Shown: in pieces, positions 1 to 4,539 of the stretch
Layout of the letters: each line of letters starts with the position of its first letter
Position numbering within the stretch: position 1 is the stretch's first letter
Source: Candidatus Hydrogenedentota bacterium
GTDB lineage: Bacteria > Hydrogenedentota > Hydrogenedentia > Hydrogenedentales > SLHB01
DNA: 5,562 nt
NCBI GenBank assembly: GCA_013349485.1
Contig: DUZM01000132.1
Location: 1-5,562 of the forward strand
Direction: 5' to 3'
The notes under the pieces: generated by a model
Database searches by the model: none
What the model was told of the DNA's origin: nothing
Seen by the model: the letters and a program-made list of their open reading frames with translations, nothing else
Translations under genes and position numbers: made by a program

Positions 1-135
1 AACCTTCAGGCGATCGGCGTCGATATCCACGAGCGTGACCCGGCTGCCCTCAAGACTTTGCACGTGCATGCAATCGCCGAGAACGGCTTTTGCGAATACG
101 GTGCTTCCTGCACCCAGCAAACAGATTGCGGCCAT
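1..135 (-). CDS. Glycoside hydrolase family 4 protein (alpha-galactosidase/alpha-glucosidase-like), N-terminal part only
   Basis: Only the first 45 codons are present; the gene leaves the window at base 1 in frame. The start ATG (135-133) has AAGGAG at 150-145, nine bases upstream. The peptide shows the dinucleotide-binding start of family GH4: GAGSTVFAK at residues 8-16, LGD at 19-21, then LVDIDADRL at 35-43, whose acidic residues normally contact the NAD ribose. GH4 enzymes are cytoplasmic and cleave glycosidic bonds by an NAD+- and metal-dependent redox-elimination mechanism; alpha-galactosidases, alpha-glucosidases and galacturonidases all begin this way, so the substrate cannot be told. 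The metal-binding and catalytic residues lie outside the window. It has its own promoter (172-200) and so need not depend on the hydrolase operon upstream. The family call is fairly sure; lactate/malate dehydrogenases share the fold but not the GAGSTVFAK-type motif. Confidence 0.85.
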   Translation of the reverse strand, partial: MAAICLLGAGSTVFAKAVLGDCMHVQSLEGSRVTLVDIDADRLKV

Positions 136-144
136 GACGATAGA

Positions 145-150
145 CTCCTT
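145..150 (-). promoter_or_regulatory. Shine-Dalgarno site of the GH4 gene
   Basis: AAGGAG on the minus strand, nine bases before the ATG at 135. It fixes this ATG as the start of a protein whose Rossmann motif begins only seven residues later. Confidence 0.8.
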
Positions 151-171
151 TTCGTGCCCCGAAATGGATGG

Positions 172-200
172 ATAATACGGAGATCACGCGCGAAACGCAA
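172..200 (-). promoter_or_regulatory. Sigma-70-type promoter for the GH4 gene
   Basis: On the minus strand TTGCGT (200-195) and TATTAT (177-172) are separated by 17 bases, matching the consensus -35 (4 of 6) and -10 (5 of 6) boxes with optimal spacing. Transcription would start near 165, giving a leader of about 30 bases that contains the AAGGAG site. The box matches are seen directly; promoter activity is inferred. Confidence 0.65.
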
Positions 201-228
201 CCATGAGGACAATAGGCAATTCGGGATT

Positions 229-261
229 GGCAACACCGGTTGCCTCGGCCCTGAGCAGGGC
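229..261 (-). other. Two adjacent short hairpins between the hydrolase gene and the GH4 promoter
   Basis: Two perfect six-base stems lie side by side: 248-253 with 256-261 (GCCCTG/CAGGGC, two-base loop) and 229-234 with 239-244 (GGCAAC/GTTGCC, four-base loop). They begin about 25 bases after the hydrolase stop codon and end about 30 bases before the -35 box of the GH4 promoter. Neither is followed by a T run on the minus strand, so a standard intrinsic terminator is not supported. They could stabilise the 3' end of the upstream mRNA, act in factor-dependent termination, or be an operator for the GH4 gene. AGGCAA at 214-219 can also pair with TTGCCT at 240-245 as an alternative fold. Confidence 0.35.
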
Positions 262-285
262 GGTGATAATGCTTGTCCCGTCACT

Positions 286-1242
286 TCAAGTGCGGGTTTT
301 CCGTTCTGACTGAATCAGAACGTCCTGCGCCACGAGCCACTCGACGGCGTCGGCCAGTACGCGTTCGGTGTGTTCGGGATCGATACCCACGTGGTCGGAG
401 TCGTACCACGTGATGGTTTTTGGCTCGCCTGCCGCGTCCTGCAGCGCCTCGGCGGCGGCCCGCGGGATGAGCGAGTCTTCTGTGCCGTTCTGAAAGTAGA
501 CTGGCCGGGGAACTATGGCGTCCACGTGTTTCAGCGGGTCGGCGGGCGCAAAGACGTAAGCGCCGAGGCGGGTAAGTAATGGGGTCCATCTCCCGGCGCG
601 CTCGGCAACGGCCTGGCTCGAAAGAAGCAAGCGGACGTTTCCGCCGCCGTACGTGAGCACGACGGCGCGGATGCGGTTATCGAACGCGGCGGCGTTGGCG
701 CCGGTGATGGCGCCGAAGCTTGCGCCGCACAAATAGACGCGCTCCGGGTCGACGTCTTGCCGCGTCTCGAGGCAGTCAATAAGTCGGCGCGTTTCGATGA
801 CGGTACGCGCAGCGCGCTCGCGTAAAGCGAGCGTTGCGGCCCACGGCCGCTCCGAGGGACGTCCGCGTTCCCCGCGCGTGTACTGGTCGAAGGTAGCGAC
901 GGCAAAGCCGGCCAGAGTAAACGGCTTGGCGATCGCGTCCAAGAACTCCTTGCTTTGACCGATGCCGTGCAGGAACACGACGCACGGAAACGGCTTTGCT
1001 CCGCTGGCGGGCCGTGCAAGCAGGGCCGGCACCATGTCGCCGGGCAGGCCCTGAAACGTGAATGCGCAGCGGTCGTACCCGTCGCATTCAGCATACGATC
1101 CCTCGACAACGTCGAGTGGAAGGGCAGGATCATAACCCTCGTAGTAATGCGCGTCGCACCACTGCTTGAATCCGGCGGCCCCGATGACCCCGAGGAGTGC
1201 AACCGCGCAAAACCACGTGCCTGCCCGTTTCAGCCTTCGCAC
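286..1242 (-). CDS. Alpha/beta hydrolase with N-terminal membrane anchor or signal sequence
   Basis: A 318-residue protein starting at GTG (1242-1240), with AAAGGG eight bases upstream. Residues 1-6 are basic (MRRLKR) and about 9-24 form a hydrophobic stretch, so it is probably exported or held in the membrane with the enzyme outside; there is no cysteine lipobox. The rest is an alpha/beta-hydrolase core: HGIGQSKE at 92-99 is the oxyanion-side loop, GASFG at 173-177 is the nucleophile elbow with Ser175, Asp256 in GTEDSLIP is the likely acid, and His284 in DSDHVG the likely base, so the triad looks complete. The family includes dienelactone-hydrolase-like and acetyl-esterase-like enzymes that cut ester bonds; the substrate cannot be read from the sequence. 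It is the third gene of a run with the EIIA and cNMP-domain genes, 40 bases after the latter. The fold call is firm, the specific activity unknown. Confidence 0.85.
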   Translation of the reverse strand: MRRLKRAGTWFCAVALLGVIGAAGFKQWCDAHYYEGYDPALPLDVVEGSYAECDGYDRCAFTFQGLPGDMVPALLARPASGAKPFPCVVFLHGIGQSKEFLDAIAKPFTLAGFAVATFDQYTRGERGRPSERPWAATLALRERAARTVIETRRLIDCLETRQDVDPERVYLCGASFGAITGANAAAFDNRIRAVVLTYGGGNVRLLLSSQAVAERAGRWTPLLTRLGAYVFAPADPLKHVDAIVPRPVYFQNGTEDSLIPRAAAEALQDAAGEPKTITWYDSDHVGIDPEHTERVLADAVEWLVAQDVLIQSERKTRT

Positions 1243-1282
1243 CGCGCCCGCCCTTTCCGCAAAACGACGCCCATTCGAGCAG

Positions 1283-1729
1283 CTAGCCGATTTCCTTCAG
1301 TTTTGCGTTGGCTTCCTTAAGCCGGCGGCTCAGGGTATGAATGATGTTGAGGAGTATTCGGACGGCAGCCCGTTTGGTAAGGAGCCGCTCGAAGGTCGTT
1401 TCGTTGAGGGCGAAAAGATGGGAATCCTCGAGGGCAACGGCCGAAGCGCTGCGCGGTTCATGGGTTGTGAGCGCCATCTCGCCGAACATAGCCCCCTGTT
1501 TCAGTTCGGCGATCTGCTTACGGCCGTCGAAAATGCCCACTTTGCCGCCGAGAACAACGTACATGGTGTTTCCAGTAGTGCCCTTCAGGAAGATGGTTTC
1601 CCCTTTGGTGATGCGCTGCGTCATCCCTTTCGAGAAGATCTTGGCGACTTCGTGAGGTTCGAGGCCGTGGAAGAACTCGACTTGCGCGGCAAGCCGGACA
1701 AGCATGCCCATCTGTCGTTCGGAAACCAT
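1283..1729 (-). CDS. Stand-alone cyclic-nucleotide-binding domain protein
   Basis: A 148-residue protein that is almost entirely one cNMP-binding domain of the CAP/PKA-regulatory type. Seen in order: FFHGLEPHEVAKIF (19-32), RITKGETIFLKG (39-50), MYVVLGGKVGIF (56-67), and the phosphate-binding cassette FGEMAL (82-87) with PRSAS (92-96). Glu84 and Arg93 are the positions that in this family hold the ribose hydroxyl and the cyclic phosphate, so ligand binding looks intact. A C-terminal helix (about 120-147) ends the protein; there is no helix-turn-helix, kinase or cyclase domain, so it is not a complete Crp-type activator. It may act by contacting a partner in response to cAMP, cGMP or a related ligand. 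The ATG at 1729 has GAGGGAG at 1745-1739, nine bases upstream. It lies 63 bases after the EIIA-zinc-ribbon gene and 40 before the hydrolase, with no clear promoter of its own, so cotranscription is likely. Confidence 0.9.
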   Translation of the reverse strand: MVSERQMGMLVRLAAQVEFFHGLEPHEVAKIFSKGMTQRITKGETIFLKGTTGNTMYVVLGGKVGIFDGRKQIAELKQGAMFGEMALTTHEPRSASAVALEDSHLFALNETTFERLLTKRAAVRILLNIIHTLSRRLKEANAKLKEIG

Positions 1730-1738
1730 GACTGCTTA

Positions 1739-1745
1739 CTCCCTC
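1739..1745 (-). promoter_or_regulatory. Shine-Dalgarno site of the cNMP-domain gene
   Basis: GAGGGAG on the minus strand, nine bases before the ATG at 1729-1727. The 63-base gap it lies in shows no convincing -35/-10 pair or terminator. Confidence 0.7.
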
Positions 1746-1792
1746 GAGCGCTAAGCCGGCGCGGGCACGCTGCTGCGCTTGCGGATCGGCTC

Positions 1793-2623
1793 TCACACTA
1801 CGTAAATGTAGCGACTGCAATTCGGGCACGTATGGATATGGTCGGGATCTTGACGCACCTGCTGCACGAATTTCGACGGCAGCCGCATGAAGCACCCCTG
1901 GCACGTGTCCCCTTCGACGGGCACCAAGGCCGGCGGCCGGCCCCGCATCAGCTTGTCGTAATGGTTCAGAATCCGCGGTTCGACGAGGACGCGGATATTC
2001 TCGATGCGCCGGCGCACCTGGGCCTTGCCGGACCGGGCGGCAACCAACATCTCCTGGCATAACTGGAGCCGCGCGAGCAGGATCAGGTCGGCGTGGCCGT
2101 CCTGCATCGCCTCGATTTTGGGGTCTGCCTTAACCTTTCTGATATGCGCTTCGTGGCGTTCTTCGAAGGTCTGGGACGTTTTCTCCAGTATCGCGAACAT
2201 CTCGGCAGCGTTTTCGGCCTCGAGCATTGCGTTTAGATGTTGAGGCTCCGTGAGCAGCTTTGCCACCGTGGCGATAAAATTGAGGTAGGTGGTCTGCATG
2301 TTCGGGGGATAGCAGATAAGGAAGATTAGGTGAACGGGTTTACGGTCGACGGCCACGAAATCGATGCCGCCGGGTATGCGCCCGATGGCGCATACAAGAG
2401 TCTTCATGCCGGGCACTCGGGCATGCGGCACCGCGATGCCGCGGCCGATGCCGGTGCTTTCCGTAATCTCGCGCGCAACAATCTGATCCAGGGCGGGGCC
2501 GACGCTTTTCATTCGCTTCTTCTCGAAAAGCAGATGTGTAAGTTCTTTCAGCGCATCGGGTTTGTTGGTTGCCTTCATTCTGGGCACGATGCACGACTTG
2601 GCAATGTACTTCGTGAGAAGCAT
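1793..2623 (-). CDS. PTS EIIA type-2 (fructose/nitrogen-type) domain fused to a C-terminal C4 zinc ribbon
   Basis: A 276-residue protein in two parts. Residues 1 to about 150 are a PTS EIIA type-2 domain: the phosphorylation-site motif TGIGRGIAVPHA (57-68) contains His67, followed by GGIDFVAVDRKPVHLIFLI (85-103), as in PtsN and fructose EIIA. Residues about 165-235 look helical, and 238-276 form a zinc ribbon with Cys241-x2-Cys244 and Cys266-x2-Cys269, like the C-terminal domain of the CT398/zf-RING_7 family, including the preceding EPRILNHYDKL segment. No EIIB or EIIC gene is nearby, so a regulatory rather than sugar-transport role is inferred; the zinc ribbon could bind nucleic acid or protein. 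The ATG at 2623 was chosen because AAGGGG lies nine bases upstream and the family usually starts just before this helix. An in-frame GTG at 2686 and ATG at 2647 would add 21 or 8 residues but lack good ribosome sites. First gene of a run with the cNMP-domain and hydrolase genes. Confidence 0.88.
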   Translation of the reverse strand: MLLTKYIAKSCIVPRMKATNKPDALKELTHLLFEKKRMKSVGPALDQIVAREITESTGIGRGIAVPHARVPGMKTLVCAIGRIPGGIDFVAVDRKPVHLIFLICYPPNMQTTYLNFIATVAKLLTEPQHLNAMLEAENAAEMFAILEKTSQTFEERHEAHIRKVKADPKIEAMQDGHADLILLARLQLCQEMLVAARSGKAQVRRRIENIRVLVEPRILNHYDKLMRGRPPALVPVEGDTCQGCFMRLPSKFVQQVRQDPDHIHTCPNCSRYIYVV

Positions 2624-2632
2624 ATTGGGGGT

Positions 2633-2638
2633 CCCCTT
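2633..2638 (-). promoter_or_regulatory. Shine-Dalgarno site that decides the EIIA-zinc-ribbon start
   Basis: AAGGGG on the minus strand, nine bases before the ATG at 2623-2621. The in-frame starts upstream (GTG 2686, ATG 2647) are preceded by ACGTGATTCC and GGTGACGGAA, which are weaker sites, so the shorter product is preferred. Confidence 0.65.
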
Positions 2639-2712
2639 GAGAGCCATTTCCGTCACCGCAAGTAGCTGTACTACCGGTCGATTCACGGAATCACGTTTCG
2701 CTCACGGAAGTT

Positions 2713-2741
2713 ATTCTAACACGCCGGGGGCATTGGCTCAA
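2713..2741 (-). promoter_or_regulatory. Extended -10 sigma-70-type promoter for the EIIA/cNMP/hydrolase run
   Basis: On the minus strand TTGAGC (2741-2736) and TAGAAT (2718-2713) are exactly 17 bases apart, and the -10 box is preceded by TGT, an extended -10 element. The -35 matches the consensus at 4 of 6 positions, the -10 at 5 of 6. The start point would be near 2706, giving a leader of about 80 bases to the ATG at 2623. This supports the three genes downstream forming a unit separate from the aroE operon. Confidence 0.7.
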
Positions 2742-2842
2742 TAGCGGTCTCGCCGATGCAATGACAAGCAGGCCGCATCGCGCCGTGGCCGTCCCCGAGG
2801 CGCTTTACCAAGGCAGTCGTGGGGACGCGCGACGTAGACTGG
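2742..2842. other. Non-coding gap after the aroE operon
   Basis: About 100 bases between the stop of the small gene and the promoter of the EIIA gene. CGTCCCC at 2790-2796 and GGGGACG at 2821-2827 form a seven-base inverted repeat with a 24-base loop. It has no T run on either side, so it is not a convincing intrinsic terminator. No coding sequence with a ribosome site was found here. Confidence 0.4.
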
Positions 2843-3028
2843 CTAGTACCAAACCGAGACGAGTACCACGGGCTCGTCGCTCGAGACGTCGTGATGTCTG
2901 CCGTACCCGAAACACTGTTTCACGAATTTCGGCTCGACGTGGTTGTCTTCGAGCCAGGCGTTGATGTGTTCATCCATTTGGCGCAGCGCTTCCACACCCG
3001 CCTTGCCCACAAAAGTCTGGACTCTCAT
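2843..3028 (-). CDS. Small 61-residue protein of unknown function, coupled to aroE
   Basis: This 61-residue reading frame starts at ATG 3028-3026, overlapping the aroE stop as ATGA, with a strong AAAGGAG five bases upstream inside the end of aroE. The four-base overlap and ribosome site point to translational coupling. The peptide starts MRVQTFVGKAGVEALRQMDE, a beta strand followed by a helix, then a charged middle (HINAWLEDNHVEPKFVKQ, 21-38), a CFGYGRHH segment (39-46) and a hydrophobic strand VVLVSVWY at the end (54-61). This looks like a compact soluble alpha/beta fold with no signal peptide or membrane segment. Cys39, His45 and His46 could bind a metal, but nothing proves that. I do not recognise the family. 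The longer reading frame upstream of this ATG runs antisense-free through aroE in another frame and is not coding. Confidence 0.75.
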   Translation of the reverse strand: MRVQTFVGKAGVEALRQMDEHINAWLEDNHVEPKFVKQCFGYGRHHDVSSDEPVVLVSVWY

Positions 3029-3939
3029 GCCGACTCCTTTCCCCCAAGTTTGCGCTGGCCGCGGCGATTCGCGTCTTGCTGCTCTTTTGCCAGCTCGCCC
3101 ACTACCGCATTTCGCATGACGGCCGCGGGGGCCGCAACGCCCGTCCACGTCTCGAACTGCAGAACCGCCTGGTTGACAAGCATCTCGACGCCCGCAATGG
3201 TCGTACACCCCGCGTCCTCGGCCTCGCGAAGCAGCCGCGTCCTGTACGGCCTGTACACCATATCGAGGATCACTTGCCCTTGCCGGAACAGCGCCGCCGG
3301 GACACCCGTCTGATCCGCGTTCGGATACATGCCAATGGGCGTGCCGTGAATCACGACGTCGTGCGTTGCCATGGCCTCTGTAAGCGCGTTGGAGAGATGG
3401 CCCGACGCGACGGCCACGGCGGTTTTGGCACGCAAATCGTCGACAATGGCAGCCACCCGCTCGGGCGTTCTGCCGAGGATACAGATCTGTTCGGCCCGTG
3501 TCAGCTCGGCCACCGCAAAGGCCACGGCCCGCACCGCCCCTCCGGAACCGACAAAAAGGACGCGCTTGCCGTCGAGCGAGACGCCCGCGTCGGCGAACGC
3601 CCGCAGGGCGCCGGGGCCGTCCGTGGTTGAACCGATAAGTGTGCCGTTGTCGTTTGTGACGGTGTTGACGCTGCCTACGTGACGCGCTATGGCATCGATC
3701 GCGTCCAAATGCGCCATCACGCGCATCTTGTGGGGAATCGTCACGCTCAGGCCGCGAAAGCTCGGCAGCGCACGCATACCGGCCAGGCACCCGGCAATGT
3801 CTTCGACTCGAAACGCAACATAAACGTAGTTCAGCCCCGCGGCCTCGAAGGCCGCGTTATGGATCCGCGGCGAGAGCGAGTGTTCGACGGGGTTGCCGAT
3901 CACCGCGCAGAGTCGCGTAGCCGTGTCGATAGAGCGCAT
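3025..3939 (-). CDS. aroE: Shikimate dehydrogenase (NADP+)
   Basis: A 304-residue cytoplasmic enzyme that reduces 3-dehydroshikimate to shikimate with NADPH in aromatic amino-acid biosynthesis. Substrate-side motifs are GNPVEHSLSP (15-24, with Ser21 and Ser23), VTIPHK (66-71) with catalytic Lys71, GSVNT (89-93) with Asn92, and TTDGPG (105-110) with catalytic Asp107. The cofactor domain has VGSGGAVRA (130-138) and LGRTPER (155-161), whose Arg157 fits an NADP phosphate contact; GVEMLVNQA (250-258) is the usual C-terminal motif. The motif usually written NTDG reads TTDG here, and residues about 284-304 form a short charged tail beyond the normal end. The ATG at 3939 has AAGGG seven bases upstream; an in-frame extension to 4029 would run back into the HIT gene and lacks homologous sequence. 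It starts 14 bases after the HIT stop and overlaps the small downstream gene by four bases. Confidence 0.95.
   Translation of the reverse strand: MRSIDTATRLCAVIGNPVEHSLSPRIHNAAFEAAGLNYVYVAFRVEDIAGCLAGMRALPSFRGLSVTIPHKMRVMAHLDAIDAIARHVGSVNTVTNDNGTLIGSTTDGPGALRAFADAGVSLDGKRVLFVGSGGAVRAVAFAVAELTRAEQICILGRTPERVAAIVDDLRAKTAVAVASGHLSNALTEAMATHDVVIHGTPIGMYPNADQTGVPAALFRQGQVILDMVYRPYRTRLLREAEDAGCTTIAGVEMLVNQAVLQFETWTGVAAPAAVMRNAVVGELAKEQQDANRRGQRKLGGKESA
3034..3040 (-). promoter_or_regulatory. Shine-Dalgarno site of the small gene, inside aroE
   Basis: AAAGGAG on the minus strand, five bases before the ATG at 3028-3026 and within the last codons of aroE. It is among the strongest ribosome sites in the window and is the main evidence that the 61-residue frame is translated. 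Confidence 0.75.
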
Positions 3940-3953
3940 TGCGTTGCCCTTGC

Positions 3954-4301
3954 CTAGCCTGGCGGCCAATCCATCTTGCGCCCGCCGAGGATGTGCAGAT
4001 GCAGGTGGAACACCATCTGTCCGCCCCACGCGTCACAGTTGATGACGTAGCGGAACCCTTTGTCGCACAGGCCCTCTTGTTCCGCCACCTTGTTCGCGGT
4101 GAGGATCAGTTTGCCCAGGAGTGCCGCATCGGCCGGCTCGGCCGCCGTGATCTTTGGGATGTGCTTCCGAGGCACGACGAGCACGTGCGTCGGAGCGCCG
4201 GGATTGATGTCGCGAAACGCATAGAACACGTCGTCTGAATAGACCTCGGTTGAGGGAATTTCTCCGGCAATAATCCTGCAGAATAGGCAATCATCTGTCA
4301 T
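3954..4301 (-). CDS. HIT family nucleotide-binding protein (HINT-like, purine nucleoside phosphoramidase type)
   Basis: A 115-residue cytoplasmic protein. CLFCRIIAGEIP (5-16) is the characteristic N-terminus, with the Cys5/Cys8 pair that can help bind zinc in HINT-type members. RDINPGAPTHVLVVPRKHI (30-48) is the central strand region, and HLHLHILGG (99-107) is the histidine triad, with His103 the position of the family's catalytic nucleophile; the protein ends WPPG as many HINT proteins do. The family hydrolyses adenosine phosphoramidates and aminoacyl-adenylates in vitro; the cell role is not clear from sequence. The ATG at 4301 has GGGGAG six bases upstream; an in-frame start at 4355 would add 18 residues unlike the family. 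First gene of the HIT-aroE-small-gene operon. Confidence 0.95.
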   Translation of the reverse strand: MTDDCLFCRIIAGEIPSTEVYSDDVFYAFRDINPGAPTHVLVVPRKHIPKITAAEPADAALLGKLILTANKVAEQEGLCDKGFRYVINCDAWGGQMVFHLHLHILGGRKMDWPPG

Positions 4302-4330
4302 GGCGTTCTCCCCGTCATTGTCGTGCGGCC

Positions 4331-4360
4331 AGCTTAGCGCAACCCGTCGCCGCAAAGCAA
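4331..4360 (-). promoter_or_regulatory. Possible promoter of the HIT-aroE operon
   Basis: On the minus strand TTGCTT (4360-4355) and TAAGCT (4336-4331) are 18 bases apart. The -35 box is fair (TTG plus weak match) and the -10 box matches at 4 of 6 positions. The start would be near 4324, about 25 bases before the ATG. No better pair was seen in 4302-4440, but the match is weak. Confidence 0.3.
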
Positions 4361-4426
4361 CGCCGCCGCGCGGCGCTACCCGCAGCAGACGCTCTGGAAT
4401 CGCCGCGTAGTCGGGAAATAAAAAAT

Positions 4427-4454
4427 TTGGTTTCGGTGCGGCATATGGTATGCT
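4427..4454 (+). promoter_or_regulatory. Extended -10 promoter for the fucose-isomerase-like gene
   Basis: TATGCT at 4449-4454 is preceded by TGG (4446-4448), an extended -10 element. A weak -35, TTGGTT at 4427-4432, lies 16 bases upstream, overlapping an A/T-rich stretch (4415-4428) that could serve as an UP element. The start would be near 4461, giving a leader of about 80 bases. This is the most A/T-rich spot in the gap between the two divergent genes. Confidence 0.55.
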
Positions 4455-4458
4455 AGGG

Positions 4459-4489
4459 CTCCGCTCACACTACGGCGCAGACTGCGGAG
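4459..4489 (+). other. Inverted repeat at the start of the fucose-isomerase-like leader
   Basis: CTCCGC (4459-4464) can pair with GCGGAG (4484-4489) across a 19-base loop; GCTCC (4458-4462) can instead pair with GGAGC (4490-4494). The left arm falls at the predicted transcription start, so it could be an operator rather than an RNA hairpin. Support is limited to the repeat itself. Confidence 0.25.
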
Positions 4490-4539
4490 GGAGCTGGCAC
4501 GGGGAATCATCGGATTCGCAAAAAGTGAGGAAGCAAACC

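Noticed and set aside
531..1202. Minus-strand 223-codon frame inside the hydrolase gene
   Set aside because: It is a frame-shifted shadow, rich in Ser/Arg/Pro, while the other frame carries the complete hydrolase triad.
1166..2062. Long plus-strand open frame (298 codons)
   Set aside because: It is antisense to the cNMP-domain and EIIA-zinc-ribbon genes, has no recognisable domain, and exists because of the high GC content of the real genes opposite.
2624..2686. Longer N-terminus of the EIIA-zinc-ribbon protein from GTG 2686
   Set aside because: It has a poor ribosome site and adds residues before the usual family start, while the ATG at 2623 has AAGGGG at good spacing.
2790..2827. Seven-base inverted repeat as a terminator for the aroE operon
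   Set aside because: The loop is 24 bases and no T run follows on the minus strand, so it does not fit an intrinsic terminator.
3029..3790. Upstream part of the minus-strand frame that ends in the small gene
   Set aside because: It overlaps aroE in another frame and reads as Arg/Gly-rich low-complexity protein. Only the last 61 codons, from the ATG at 3028, have a ribosome site and plausible protein sequence.
4364..4375. Perfect 12-base palindrome CGCCGCGCGGCG
   Set aside because: It is made only of G and C in a GC-rich spacer and could arise by chance; it is kept only as a side note in the divergent-region finding.
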